Of a DNA stretch of 64,000 nt, positions 26,270 through 34,385 are shown piece after piece. The notes beneath the pieces were generated by a model that did no database searches, was not told the origin of the DNA, and saw only the letters and a list, made by a program, of their open reading frames with translations. The stretch spans positions 5,001-69,000 of the forward strand of contig NZ_RQGH01000011.1 of NCBI RefSeq assembly GCF_004769635.1, in the 5' to 3' direction. The DNA comes from Leptospira jelokensis (GTDB lineage Bacteria > Spirochaetota > Leptospiria > Leptospirales > Leptospiraceae). Numbering within the stretch: position 1 is the stretch's first letter; every line of letters starts with the position of its first letter. The position numbers and the translations under genes were made by a program.

Positions 26270-28084
26270 ATGTCTCTCTTTCGCCTTACGTTTGTTTTTT
26301 TCCAAATCTTCCTATTTTTACCCTTATTTGCCAACCCAACTCCATCTCGATTTTCTACCATATTGAAAAATGATGTGGGGGAGTATCCACTTGGTTTCCA
26401 TATGGAAATTTTGGAACTACCTCCCTCCAAAATTTTAAGTTTTCAGGAAGTGCAAAAATCCACTGACTTTAATGAAAGCCGGACGATCTCACCAAACTTT
26501 GGTTTTACTAAAAATGTTTATTGGGTGCGTTTTGAGCTTAAAAACAATTCAAACCAAAGGGATTGGTTCATTCATGTTTCCTATCCATTACTCGATAAAA
26601 TTGATTTTTATGAATCTAAAGATAAGGATTGGAACCATGTGGTCACAGGGGATTCCTATTTGTTTCGAGAGAGACCATTGGAAGAAAAAAGTTTTATTTT
26701 CCCTATCAAACTATTGCCAAAAAAAAATAATACCTATTACTTCCGTTTTGAAAGTGAAGGTACAGTCCAATTCCCAATCACTGTTTATTCTCATGAAAGG
26801 TTTCTAAAACTCAAAGAAAAAGAAAACTTATCTCTTGGAATTTATTATGGCATCTTATTTGTTTTGGTGATTTATAATTTAATCCTTTTGTTTATGTTAA
26901 AGGATTTTGGGTATTTGTATTATTTGTTATACATCAGTTTTTATGGATTGTCACAATCGGTTTTGAATGGATTGGCATTTCAGATCTTCTGGCCAAATTC
27001 TCCCCATTGGGCCAATATCAGTTTACCCTTTGTGGGTGGGTTTTCTCTTTTTTGGGGTTTGCAATTCACTCGTAGTTTTTTAAACACAAAAAAGAATACA
27101 CCTACTTGGGACAAAATCATTTTGTTTCTTATGGGGCTCATGTTACTACTTATGTTGTCCTCATTTGTTTTTTCTTACTACATTAACATCTATTTGTTGG
27201 CATCTCTTGTAATGTTTTTTGCGATTGTCGTATTTTTGGTAGCTGTTGTTTGTTGGGATAAGGGATACAAACCCGCCAGGTACTTTCTCATCGCTTGGGT
27301 CGCCTTATTGTTTGGAGTTGGGATTTATTCTTTAAAAGGTTTTGGTATTTTACCTGCCAATATTGTCACCGAGTATGGATTGCAGGCAGGTTCTGCAATT
27401 GAGATGTGTTTACTCTCACTCGGACTTGCTTACAAAATTAAATTGGTGAATTCCGATAAAAATAAAGCGGAAAGGAGGATGGTTGCTTACAAAGCAAAAT
27501 TGCAAGATGCCAAATTGGTTTCGAGTCGGCTCGAAGTAGAATTATTAAAAAATAATATCCATCCCCATTTTCTTTTGAATTCGATCAATTCCACCATCAT
27601 TTGGTTGGATGAGGATCCCGAGACAGCCAAATTATTGTTAACTTCTCTGTCGGATGAACTAAGGGCAATCCTAAAACTTTCAAACAAAAAAACCATTCCC
27701 ATCAAGGAAGAAGTGGAAATTTGTAAACGATACTTAGAGATCATGAGTTTACGAAAAGAATCAAAATTTGAATTTTTAACCGAAGGAATCGGTTTAAAAG
27801 ATGTGATCCCTCCAATTGTTTTGTTAACCCTTGTTGAGAATGGTGTGACCCATGGTTACCAGGGAAAAAATGCAGGTAGTTTTATCTTAAAGAAGAAGAA
27901 GGAAAAAAACAAAACAAAGTATATATTATTCAACGATGGTTTGCCAACTACAAAGTCGGATTCACTTGGGACAGGGATTAAATACATCAAATCGAGGTTA
28001 CAGGAGGCGTTTCCAAACAAGTGGGAATTCACTTCCCGCTTGGTCATGGGTGGGTGGGAGAACACAATCATCGTTTTAGAGTGA
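26270..28084 (+). CDS. 7TMR-DISM sensor with LytS-type histidine kinase domain
   Basis: 604 residues from the ATG at 26270; a TTG at 26246 would add eight residues. Signal peptide, then a periplasmic 7TMR-DISMED2 beta domain (about 30-180, with NVYWVRFELKNNS). Seven membrane helices follow (about 190-390), then a His_kinase domain with NNIHPHFLLNSIN (phospho-acceptor His431) and the ATP-binding LTLVENGVTHG and GTGIKYI. This LytS/YehU type phosphorylates LytTR regulators. One is encoded 1 kb downstream, after an outer-membrane protein gene, and is the obvious partner. DISM modules typically sense small carbohydrates or other ligands. Confidence 0.92.
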   Translation: MSLFRLTFVFFQIFLFLPLFANPTPSRFSTILKNDVGEYPLGFHMEILELPPSKILSFQEVQKSTDFNESRTISPNFGFTKNVYWVRFELKNNSNQRDWFIHVSYPLLDKIDFYESKDKDWNHVVTGDSYLFRERPLEEKSFIFPIKLLPKKNNTYYFRFESEGTVQFPITVYSHERFLKLKEKENLSLGIYYGILFVLVIYNLILLFMLKDFGYLYYLLYISFYGLSQSVLNGLAFQIFWPNSPHWANISLPFVGGFSLFWGLQFTRSFLNTKKNTPTWDKIILFLMGLMLLLMLSSFVFSYYINIYLLASLVMFFAIVVFLVAVVCWDKGYKPARYFLIAWVALLFGVGIYSLKGFGILPANIVTEYGLQAGSAIEMCLLSLGLAYKIKLVNSDKNKAERRMVAYKAKLQDAKLVSSRLEVELLKNNIHPHFLLNSINSTIIWLDEDPETAKLLLTSLSDELRAILKLSNKKTIPIKEEVEICKRYLEIMSLRKESKFEFLTEGIGLKDVIPPIVLLTLVENGVTHGYQGKNAGSFILKKKKEKNKTKYILFNDGLPTTKSDSLGTGIKYIKSRLQEAFPNKWEFTSRLVMGGWENTIIVLE

Positions 28085-28094
28085 GGTGCCATTC

Positions 28095-28126
28095 GCGGTG
28101 TTCCAGTGCCACTCGCACTTTTTTTT
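28095..28126 (+). terminator. Intrinsic terminator after the sensor kinase gene
   Basis: GCGGTG (28095-28100) pairs with CAC-T-CGC (28110-28116, one bulged T), followed by AC and a run of eight T (28119-28126). It separates the kinase transcript from the outer-membrane-protein/regulator pair. Confidence 0.6.
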
Positions 28127-28146
28127 AAGCGAACGTAAATAGATTC

Positions 28147-28170
28147 GTTATCCTCTGCGTTGAGGATAAC
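28147..28170 (+). promoter_or_regulatory. Hairpin sequestering the ribosome-binding site of the outer-membrane protein
   Basis: GTTATCCTC (28147-28155) and GAGGATAAC (28162-28170) are perfect complements around the loop TGCGTT. The right arm contains the only Shine-Dalgarno sequence (GAGGA), correctly spaced before the ATG at 28174. The folded mRNA would hide it, so translation should depend on melting, a bound factor or an alternative fold. Confidence 0.6.
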
Positions 28171-28173
28171 AAG

Positions 28174-29100
28174 ATGAATACAAATTCAAAATGGCTCTTA
28201 TCGGTTTTGGTTTTGGTTTCTGTTTACCAATTGAATGCACAAGCCAATGCTAAAAAGGAAGAAAAACAAACTTCTGTGCAAACGGAAAGTAAGCCAAACC
28301 AAACTCCAGAAGAGATTCAAAAAAATAATGCGGAATTGGAAAAATATTATGCAAAACTGAAATACCCACCAGGTTTTTATGAAGGTGCGTTTTTAATCAG
28401 TTTTATGGGTGGAGGGACATTGGCACCCAGTGGTACTTTTATTAGTCACGAAAAAAATTATGACAATGTGTTACAATACAAGGTAGTCAATAAAGAAGTT
28501 AGCCAAGACTATTATAACCAAGGCAATATTCGGAATGAAGAATCAGGATTGTATTTCAAACCTACCTATACACCAGGAGTTGCCTCTCAATTTGATTTTG
28601 AATATGGTTGGAAAGAAAAAATCGGATTAGGATTTACAGTTATGCAAAATTCCATGAAAGCGAAAAGGCAAGATGTAATTCCAGGTATCTCGTATTACAA
28701 AGAGTATGTGGATCCATTCCCTCGTGAAAGGACCATCTACCGTGGTAATTCAATGAGTTTTTTAGCAACCTACCATCCCATTCCAAGGAATTTTTTTGAT
28801 CCTTACTTGGCAGCAAGAGCAGGGGTTGTTTCTTTTACGGGGGAAGCTCACTCAGGGATCACACATGACCGGTTTGTTTATAGCAACCAAATCACAAGTG
28901 GTATCGGTGGAATTGTCGGAGTTGGGGCAGGACTGAATATTTATTTAGGTCGCTATTTTGGAATCAAAGCGGAAGTTGATTATTACAGAGAGTTTTTAAA
29001 ATCGGATCAGTTTTCGATGCGAACATTGAATTCTTACCAAGCTATGGTCGGAGTGTTTGTGAACTTATCCAATGTCCAGTACAAATTAGAACAATATTAA
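28174..29100 (+). CDS. Predicted outer-membrane beta-barrel protein
   Basis: 308 residues. Signal peptide LLSVLVLVSVYQLNA cut near residue 24. A Lys/Gln/Glu-rich linker (25-60) is followed by a barrel of about eight amphipathic strands rich in Gly and aromatics: FYEGAFLISFMGGGTL, FDFEYGWKEKIGLGFTV, ATYHPIPRNFFDPYLAARAG, VGVGAGLNIYLGRYFGIKAEVDYY. The last strand MVGVFVNLSNVQYKLEQY lacks the usual terminal Phe. It resembles OmpA/OmpW-like small barrels. It lies between kinase and LytTR regulator genes and 10 bases from the latter, so it may be a target or part of the signalling unit. Confidence 0.75.
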   Translation: MNTNSKWLLSVLVLVSVYQLNAQANAKKEEKQTSVQTESKPNQTPEEIQKNNAELEKYYAKLKYPPGFYEGAFLISFMGGGTLAPSGTFISHEKNYDNVLQYKVVNKEVSQDYYNQGNIRNEESGLYFKPTYTPGVASQFDFEYGWKEKIGLGFTVMQNSMKAKRQDVIPGISYYKEYVDPFPRERTIYRGNSMSFLATYHPIPRNFFDPYLAARAGVVSFTGEAHSGITHDRFVYSNQITSGIGGIVGVGAGLNIYLGRYFGIKAEVDYYREFLKSDQFSMRTLNSYQAMVGVFVNLSNVQYKLEQY

Positions 29101-29110
29101 GGAAGTTCCA

Positions 29111-29800
29111 TTGAGGATTTTGATTGTAGAAGATGAAACTGTGGCTGCAAGAGGCCTAACGAAAATTCTGCGGGAGATACTTGGGCCAAAGATTTCATCT
29201 CTACACATCGAAAGGACTTTGCTTGGTTCCCAATGTTTTGTAAAGGAAAACCCCATTGATCTTTTGTTTTTAGATCTTAATTTAGATGGTGACATTGGTT
29301 TTGATTTGTTAAAAGAAACATCTGCTGCTTCATTTTTTACCATCATTACATCTGGAAATGTTGCCGAAGCAATTCGTGCATTCGAATATGGTGTGTTGGA
29401 TTTTGTTCCCAAACCCATTTCGAAAGAACGAATCAAAATGGCGTTAGATAAATTCCAATCAAACGTCCGCCAATCCAAAACCAAATACATCGGCATCAAA
29501 CAAGAGGACCACTTACAATTGGTCGCAACAAAGGATATTCTTTACATCCAGTCCTTTGATAAAAGGATCAAAGTATTTAAGAAAAATGGAGAAAAGTTCA
29601 TTCATTCTAAAAGTTTGGATTCGATTTCGAAAATATTGCCAAACCATTTTATCAGAATCCATCGATCCTATATTGTGAACAAAAAACAAATCAAATCCAT
29701 CCAAACAGGGCGTGGTGGGTTTTACCAAGTGGAACTTTTGACTGGTGAGAATTTAAAGATGGGAAGGAATTATTATAAAAGCCTGAAGGCGACCATTTAA
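29111..29800 (+). CDS. LytTR-family response regulator
   Basis: 229 residues from a TTG with GGAAG upstream. Receiver domain (1-120): acidic VEDE at 6-9, acceptor Asp55 in LLFLDLNLDG, and the PKPIS lysine. The LytTR DNA-binding domain (130-229) has DILYIQSFDKRIKVF, FIRIHRSYIVN and the ending KMGRNYYKSLK, all family hallmarks. It is probably co-transcribed with the barrel-protein gene and activated by the LytS-type kinase at 26270. Such regulators often bind imperfect direct repeats upstream of their targets. Confidence 0.92.
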   Translation: MRILIVEDETVAARGLTKILREILGPKISSLHIERTLLGSQCFVKENPIDLLFLDLNLDGDIGFDLLKETSAASFFTIITSGNVAEAIRAFEYGVLDFVPKPISKERIKMALDKFQSNVRQSKTKYIGIKQEDHLQLVATKDILYIQSFDKRIKVFKKNGEKFIHSKSLDSISKILPNHFIRIHRSYIVNKKQIKSIQTGRGGFYQVELLTGENLKMGRNYYKSLKATI

Positions 29801-29844
29801 GGTAACATCTTAAAAAGCCACCTAAACTTTGTTAGAAAATTGGA

Positions 29845-30273
29845 TTAAGAATGGGAAGTTTTTTTAGATTCTACATAAGTCTTAAACTGATTTAAAATTG
29901 ACTGCCAACCTTCTCGTTGCATTTCCAATGGATTTTCATTTTCGGCATCAAAACAAACCACTACTTCTGTGGACTGATTTGACTCTTGCATATCAATTTT
30001 AACATTTCGATTGTCTCCTAAGGTGTAAACGAGGTGAGTCGGTTCTTTGACCTCATCGATCACAGCTTCAAAATCAAATCCAAAACTTCCATCTTTTGCT
30101 TCCATACGTGCTTTGTAGACTCCTCCTTTTTTAAGGTCTACAGAGGCAGATGGACAATGCCAAGAGGGATCAGCAAAATTCCAATGGATGATGTGTTCTG
30201 GAGATGTATACAATTTCCATACGGTATGGATGTTTTCTGGGATATTCGTTTGGATTGTGATTTCGTTAGGCAT
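29845..30273 (-). CDS. SRPBCC/AHSA1 family protein
   Basis: 142 residues. The opening EITIQTNIPENIHTVWKLYTSPEHIIHWNFADPSWHCP and the GGVYKARMEAKDGSFGFDF stretch are typical of the AHSA1 (activator of Hsp90 ATPase 1-like) START-fold group. The helix at the C-terminus, LEMQREGWQSILNQFKTYVES, closes the hydrophobic cavity in this family. Cytoplasmic, ligand unknown. It is single and converges with the LytTR gene. Confidence 0.87.
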   Translation of the reverse strand: MPNEITIQTNIPENIHTVWKLYTSPEHIIHWNFADPSWHCPSASVDLKKGGVYKARMEAKDGSFGFDFEAVIDEVKEPTHLVYTLGDNRNVKIDMQESNQSTEVVVCFDAENENPLEMQREGWQSILNQFKTYVESKKTSHS

Positions 30274-30501
30274 AGGAAATCTTTTATGACTGAAATTTAC
30301 CTATCGTCAATGAAAAATTCTAACACAAGTAGGTGGATTTAGATCACAATTGATTCAGGATTTTTTAGAACATTTCGTACATCTTTTATCGTTCGTTTTC
30401 ATTTGTCTTAAGAATAGGACCTTTCTCCTAACACCTTTATTTTTTTTGAAACCATTTTGGTAATCTTTTACCCCACCTAAATCAGAAAGGTGGTATCTTT
30501 T

Positions 30502-31380
30502 ATGGTTCAAAAAGTTTTGTTTTCTCCGATTTACTTACGAATTCAGATTTTTTTTCTCTGTGGTTGTTTGGTATTCTGTTCCTCTAAAGAATCCACTCCC
30601 AATTCGCATATTTTTGCCAACTTACTTGCATTTGTTGGTTCCGCGATTGAAAATCCAAATGAAAAAGAGGAAAAAGAAGAAGAGAACCAAAAATACTTTG
30701 TGATCGATACGGTTTCACCTCGTGTGCTTTTAGAAAATACAGAATTTGTTTTGAAAGGAAAGTCCCTTAGTTCTGTGACTGAAATCGATTTATTAGGTGA
30801 TGGTGCCAAAAAATATGTTTTCATTGTTGAACAATCTGATTCTAAAATTCTCCTCCATGTTTCGTATTGCCCAACTTTAGAATTAAACTTGATTAGAACA
30901 AATGAACCAGGTGTTGCAAATAAGTTACTAGTCCCGTGCTTAGGATCCTTTCGTTATTCTTTTCGGAATTTAATTCTGAATTTGGGAGAGGTTATCGAAC
31001 CAATTCCACCAACAGAGTCGGTCAACTTACAAAGGTTACGTTCATTGGGAGAGGTTAGTTTTTCTGTGGATAAGACCTTTCCAACTGGTCTTCACTTGGA
31101 TCAAAACACAGGAGAAATTTTTGGAACTCCAACGGAAACAACTGGTGATGCATTCCAAACATTTTCCATTGTCGCCCAATTGAAAGAGGACCCTCTTGTT
31201 AAGATCAATACCCAAATTTCAGTTCTGGTTGTGACAGAAGCAGAACGAGAAAATCGGATTTGCCGACCAGTTTCGACCACTTCCACTTGTCGTTACCCCG
31301 CGCCGTATTCGTGTGCCAACGCTGGCATCTGTTTTCAGGGGCAATTTTCCTGCCTAATGGACATTCGGTGTGGCCTCTAA
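30502..31380 (+). CDS. Lipoprotein with putative Ig-type domain
   Basis: 292 residues from the ATG at 30502, which has AAGGTGG upstream. Signal peptide ends FLCGCLVFC. An acidic linker (NEKEEKEEENQK) follows, then an IPT/TIG-like segment (DTVSPRVLLENTEFVLKGKSL). Next comes a putative Ig domain of the He_PIG type with the signature TFPTGLHLDQNTGEIFGTPTE. The end has a Cys-rich tail (CRPVSTTSTCRYPAPYSC). Such proteins are surface-exposed adhesin-like lipoproteins in leptospires. First of three consecutive lipoprotein genes on this strand. Confidence 0.72.
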   Translation: MVQKVLFSPIYLRIQIFFLCGCLVFCSSKESTPNSHIFANLLAFVGSAIENPNEKEEKEEENQKYFVIDTVSPRVLLENTEFVLKGKSLSSVTEIDLLGDGAKKYVFIVEQSDSKILLHVSYCPTLELNLIRTNEPGVANKLLVPCLGSFRYSFRNLILNLGEVIEPIPPTESVNLQRLRSLGEVSFSVDKTFPTGLHLDQNTGEIFGTPTETTGDAFQTFSIVAQLKEDPLVKINTQISVLVVTEAERENRICRPVSTTSTCRYPAPYSCANAGICFQGQFSCLMDIRCGL

Positions 31381-31457
31381 AGGATCCTCTTTGTAAAAAA
31401 ATGGGAACCAACCTTAGTTTTTGTTACCTGTATTGATTGAACTTGAGTAGGTACAAA

Positions 31458-31988
31458 ATGCGTAAAATTTCATTGGTCATCGTTTCCATCATCCTTTGTT
31501 TGCAGTGCAGTCAGAAAGAAGAGAAGGGGCTCATCCCAGGGCAAAAGATTACTGGCAATGCCTTTTCCGATGTTCTTCTTTTTTTGGCTTTATCCAATTC
31601 ACCCTGCCATTTCATCACAAATGAAAATGCAAGTCAGGTCATCCATTTGGGGGAAGGGAGTTTCTCGATTTGTAGTTCCGAGAAAGTCAGCGGTGCATTA
31701 CAAGTGAAGGTATCTGGAAATTATGAAGTCACAGCAAACTTAGGAAGGCAAACCTTAACGTCTTCCAACTGTTCGTCGACTCGATTCGATGTTCATGTTG
31801 CATTAAAAGAAGACACTGTGGAACGATTTTCAACCAAAAATGCTCTTACTGAAACCATTTCCCTTTCGGAAGGGAAAACATATACAATGGTTCCCAGTGG
31901 ACATGTTGATCCAAGTCTCTACCAGTGCCAAGGTAGAGCGGTCTCTTCTTCTGTCTCAGCTTACCGAGTTACCTTTCGGAAACTCTAA
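31458..31988 (+). CDS. Predicted lipoprotein, unknown function
   Basis: 176 residues from the ATG at 31458 (GTAGG upstream). Signal peptide KISLVIVSIILCLQC with Cys at about residue 17. The mature part has five further cysteines and strand-rich sequence; no family recognised. It lies 77 bases after the Ig-type lipoprotein and probably shares its transcript. Confidence 0.65.
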   Translation: MRKISLVIVSIILCLQCSQKEEKGLIPGQKITGNAFSDVLLFLALSNSPCHFITNENASQVIHLGEGSFSICSSEKVSGALQVKVSGNYEVTANLGRQTLTSSNCSSTRFDVHVALKEDTVERFSTKNALTETISLSEGKTYTMVPSGHVDPSLYQCQGRAVSSSVSAYRVTFRKL

Positions 31989-32044
31989 ATGGTTCTCGTT
32001 GGTTTTTCATAGGACCTTTGGGGACGAGTCTCTCATCACGAATA

Positions 32045-32073
32045 GGTAGTTTCCGCAATTGCGGATACCTACC
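32045..32073. promoter_or_regulatory. Palindromic element between lipoprotein genes
   Basis: The 14-base TCCGCAATTGCGGA (32052-32065) is a perfect palindrome flanked by GGTA (32045-32048) and TACC (32070-32073). No T-tract follows on either strand, so a protein-binding site or cruciform is as likely as a terminator. It lies about 60 bases before the gene at 32134. Confidence 0.4.
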
Positions 32074-32133
32074 ATCGCTTTCCCACCGTTAGGAGGTTAT
32101 ACTTCCTGGAGAATAAGTGGGGTTAAAAATCGT

Positions 32134-32628
32134 ATGGTCCGAATCATCTTCTTGATTGGTTTCCTTTGCCTCCATTGTGTGAGCAAACAAAGGGTTCATG
32201 CATCATACAGATTAGAAGGAGCAGCAGATCCATTCAAGGTATCCGATGCAAAATTTTCAAAGAAGTATGGTTACAATTCAGAATGTTTGGTTTTAATGGA
32301 AGGTCCAGTGCCTAGCCGAATGGAACCTTGTGTCATAGGAGACATTCGTTCGGCATCCATGATGTATAAAGAAACCGAGGTTACGGTAATTGGTGATACA
32401 GCCCAATTTGAATGGCAGATGACTGGTGTTGTTTACTCTCCTTTTGTGAATGAAACCTATTACCAAAATGAGATTTTATACCGCGGTTCCTTTTTTAGAA
32501 GGCTTAGTTTTCGAGATGGGCAATATCCAAAAATGCGTTATCATCCATCATTTTTAGGAGGACCTTACCTTGTTTCCCCATACTACCGAAGCTATTATGG
32601 AGGTTATTACCGTTTTGGTAGGCAATGA
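32134..32628 (+). CDS. Predicted lipoprotein with Tyr/Gly-rich C-terminus
   Basis: 164 residues from the ATG at 32134; a TTG further upstream would put 25 unlikely residues before the signal peptide. MVRIIFLIGFLCLHC is a lipoprotein signal with Cys15. The C-terminus is rich in Tyr, Arg and Gly (YYRSYYGGYYRFGRQ) and may bind a surface or metal. No family recognised; third member of the lipoprotein run. The PhoD-like gene follows 42 bases later. Confidence 0.65.
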   Translation: MVRIIFLIGFLCLHCVSKQRVHASYRLEGAADPFKVSDAKFSKKYGYNSECLVLMEGPVPSRMEPCVIGDIRSASMMYKETEVTVIGDTAQFEWQMTGVVYSPFVNETYYQNEILYRGSFFRRLSFRDGQYPKMRYHPSFLGGPYLVSPYYRSYYGGYYRFGRQ

Positions 32629-32670
32629 TTTCCGGTTGACGCTCCAAGGAAGTACTCTAATCTCATTTGG

Positions 32671-33756
32671 GTGAGAACTTGTATCAGTTTTAACGTATCG
32701 TTTCAACAAATTTTCCTTGGTTTCTACTTCATTGGATGGATGTCCATTGCAACTCCACTCGTTGCCAAAGAGAAACAGACTTTGTCGATTGGGTTTGGTT
32801 CTTGTTTGCACCAAGACAAAGAAAGTCCAATTTTTAACTCAATCCTTTCGCAAAAATTGGATTATCTTATTTTTCTTGGTGATATCGTTTATGCTGACCA
32901 TTTGTCTGCGAAAGAGAAAATCCCAGCTTACGAGAAACAGTTCCAACGAAAAGAGTGGAAGTCCCTTCGCAAACAATCAAAATTTTTATTCACATGGGAC
33001 GACCACGATTTTGGTATCAATGATAGTGGTGCCGAATATGCTGATCGGGAATTGTCGCGTCAGATTTTTTTATCCTACGTACAACCTCTTATGCCAAAAG
33101 ACATCAAATTTGGAGCGAATGGCAACCAAGGGGTGTATTATTCCTATTGGATAGAATTCCAAAAAAAGAAAATCCATATCATTGTTCCCGATACAAGATA
33201 CTTTCGATCTCCCTTACAAAGGAGTTACATGTCCTATCTCACTCGTAAAAGCCACTACAGACCATCATCTGACGAAAGTCAGACGATGCTTGGTGAAGAA
33301 CAATGGGTTTGGTTGGAAAATGAATTGTCCAAACCATCCGATTTACTTGTTTTCGTTTCCAGTGTACAAGTGATTCCAACAGAACAACCATTTGAAAAAT
33401 GGAATAATTTACCCATGGAACGGGAAAAATTAATCCAATCACTTCATAAAGCCAAATCAAAAGACATTGTGATCCTTTCAGGGGATCGTCATATTGCAGA
33501 GATCCACGAATACAAAACTCCAAACGAACGAACGCTAGTTGAAATTACATCCAGTTCACTAAACCTGCCTCTACCATTTTTATCTTTGGAATATGATTCT
33601 GAATGGAAACTTGGGAATGCATACCGAAAAGAAAACGTAGGTAGACTCGATATTTTTTTAGAAAATGGATCGTTACATTGGAAGTCCATGATCCAGGACA
33701 TCGAAGGCAAACAAGTTTTGGAATACAAATTTAGTGAAGAAAAAAGCGTACAATAA
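32671..33756 (+). CDS. PhoD-like metallophosphatase / phosphodiesterase
   Basis: 361 residues from a GTG start. N-terminal signal sequence to about residue 32 (GWMSIATPLVA). Metal-site motifs of the PhoD branch of calcineurin-like phosphoesterases are present: FGSC at about 42-45, FLGDIVYAD (68-76), the signature WDDHDFGIND (109-118), and SGDRH (near 270). PhoD enzymes cleave phosphodiesters such as teichoic acid or phospholipids outside the cytoplasm. This one lacks the usual N-terminal Tat twin-arginine and is short, so it belongs to the PhoD-like group found in many proteobacteria. It is followed 27 bases later by a TetR gene. Confidence 0.85.
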   Translation: MRTCISFNVSFQQIFLGFYFIGWMSIATPLVAKEKQTLSIGFGSCLHQDKESPIFNSILSQKLDYLIFLGDIVYADHLSAKEKIPAYEKQFQRKEWKSLRKQSKFLFTWDDHDFGINDSGAEYADRELSRQIFLSYVQPLMPKDIKFGANGNQGVYYSYWIEFQKKKIHIIVPDTRYFRSPLQRSYMSYLTRKSHYRPSSDESQTMLGEEQWVWLENELSKPSDLLVFVSSVQVIPTEQPFEKWNNLPMEREKLIQSLHKAKSKDIVILSGDRHIAEIHEYKTPNERTLVEITSSSLNLPLPFLSLEYDSEWKLGNAYRKENVGRLDIFLENGSLHWKSMIQDIEGKQVLEYKFSEEKSVQ

Positions 33757-33783
33757 AAACAAAACTGGAATTAGGAGGTCAAA

Positions 33784-34350
33784 TTGAAACCAAAAGAAAA
33801 GATATTAGAAAGTTCATTTGCTTTGTTTCGTGAGAAAGGTTTCCAAGCCACAGGCATCGCTGAAATTTTGGAACGAGCAGGTGCGTATAAAAAAACACTT
33901 TATGATCATTTTAAATCCAAAGATGATATAGGATTTGAATATCTAAATTATTTATCAGAACAACAACGGATTGTAATGTTGAAGGTTTTGAGCAAAGCTA
34001 ATGACATCACTGACTTCATTGATAAATGGGTGAACTTTATTGTTAGAAACCAAAGGAATACATCTAGAAAGGATTGTCCCATTGCACTTTTTTCTGGTGA
34101 AATTTCTCATTTACACCAATTCGATTCTTATCGAAACAATGCCGTGCAACATGTGTTAGAAACAGTTGAGGTTTGTATATTAAAGTTTGAACCCAATTTA
34201 CGTCCTGATTTAGTGAAGTCGTTGAGTTATGAATTGTATATGAGTTACTTAGGTGGTCTACGATTGTATGCCCTCACCAAAGATCGAAAGGTCATCGAAA
34301 GGATGAAATCACAAATGATCCATTCAGCTCAAAGATTGATCAAATCATAA
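33784..34350 (+). CDS. TetR family transcriptional regulator
   Basis: 188 residues from a TTG with a perfect AGGAGG upstream. The HTH occupies residues 5-50: KILESSFALFREKGFQATGIAEILERAGAYKKTLYDHF. Helix packing in the C-terminal part fits the TetR_C_33-like ligand-binding domain, with a QRNTSRKDCPIAL loop that contains a single cysteine. The ligand is unknown. Its close spacing after the PhoD-like gene suggests one transcript and perhaps feedback control. Confidence 0.9.
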   Translation: MKPKEKILESSFALFREKGFQATGIAEILERAGAYKKTLYDHFKSKDDIGFEYLNYLSEQQRIVMLKVLSKANDITDFIDKWVNFIVRNQRNTSRKDCPIALFSGEISHLHQFDSYRNNAVQHVLETVEVCILKFEPNLRPDLVKSLSYELYMSYLGGLRLYALTKDRKVIERMKSQMIHSAQRLIKS

Positions 34351-34385
34351 TCGCGCATGTTGTTTGGATGGTTAAATTGGAATCC

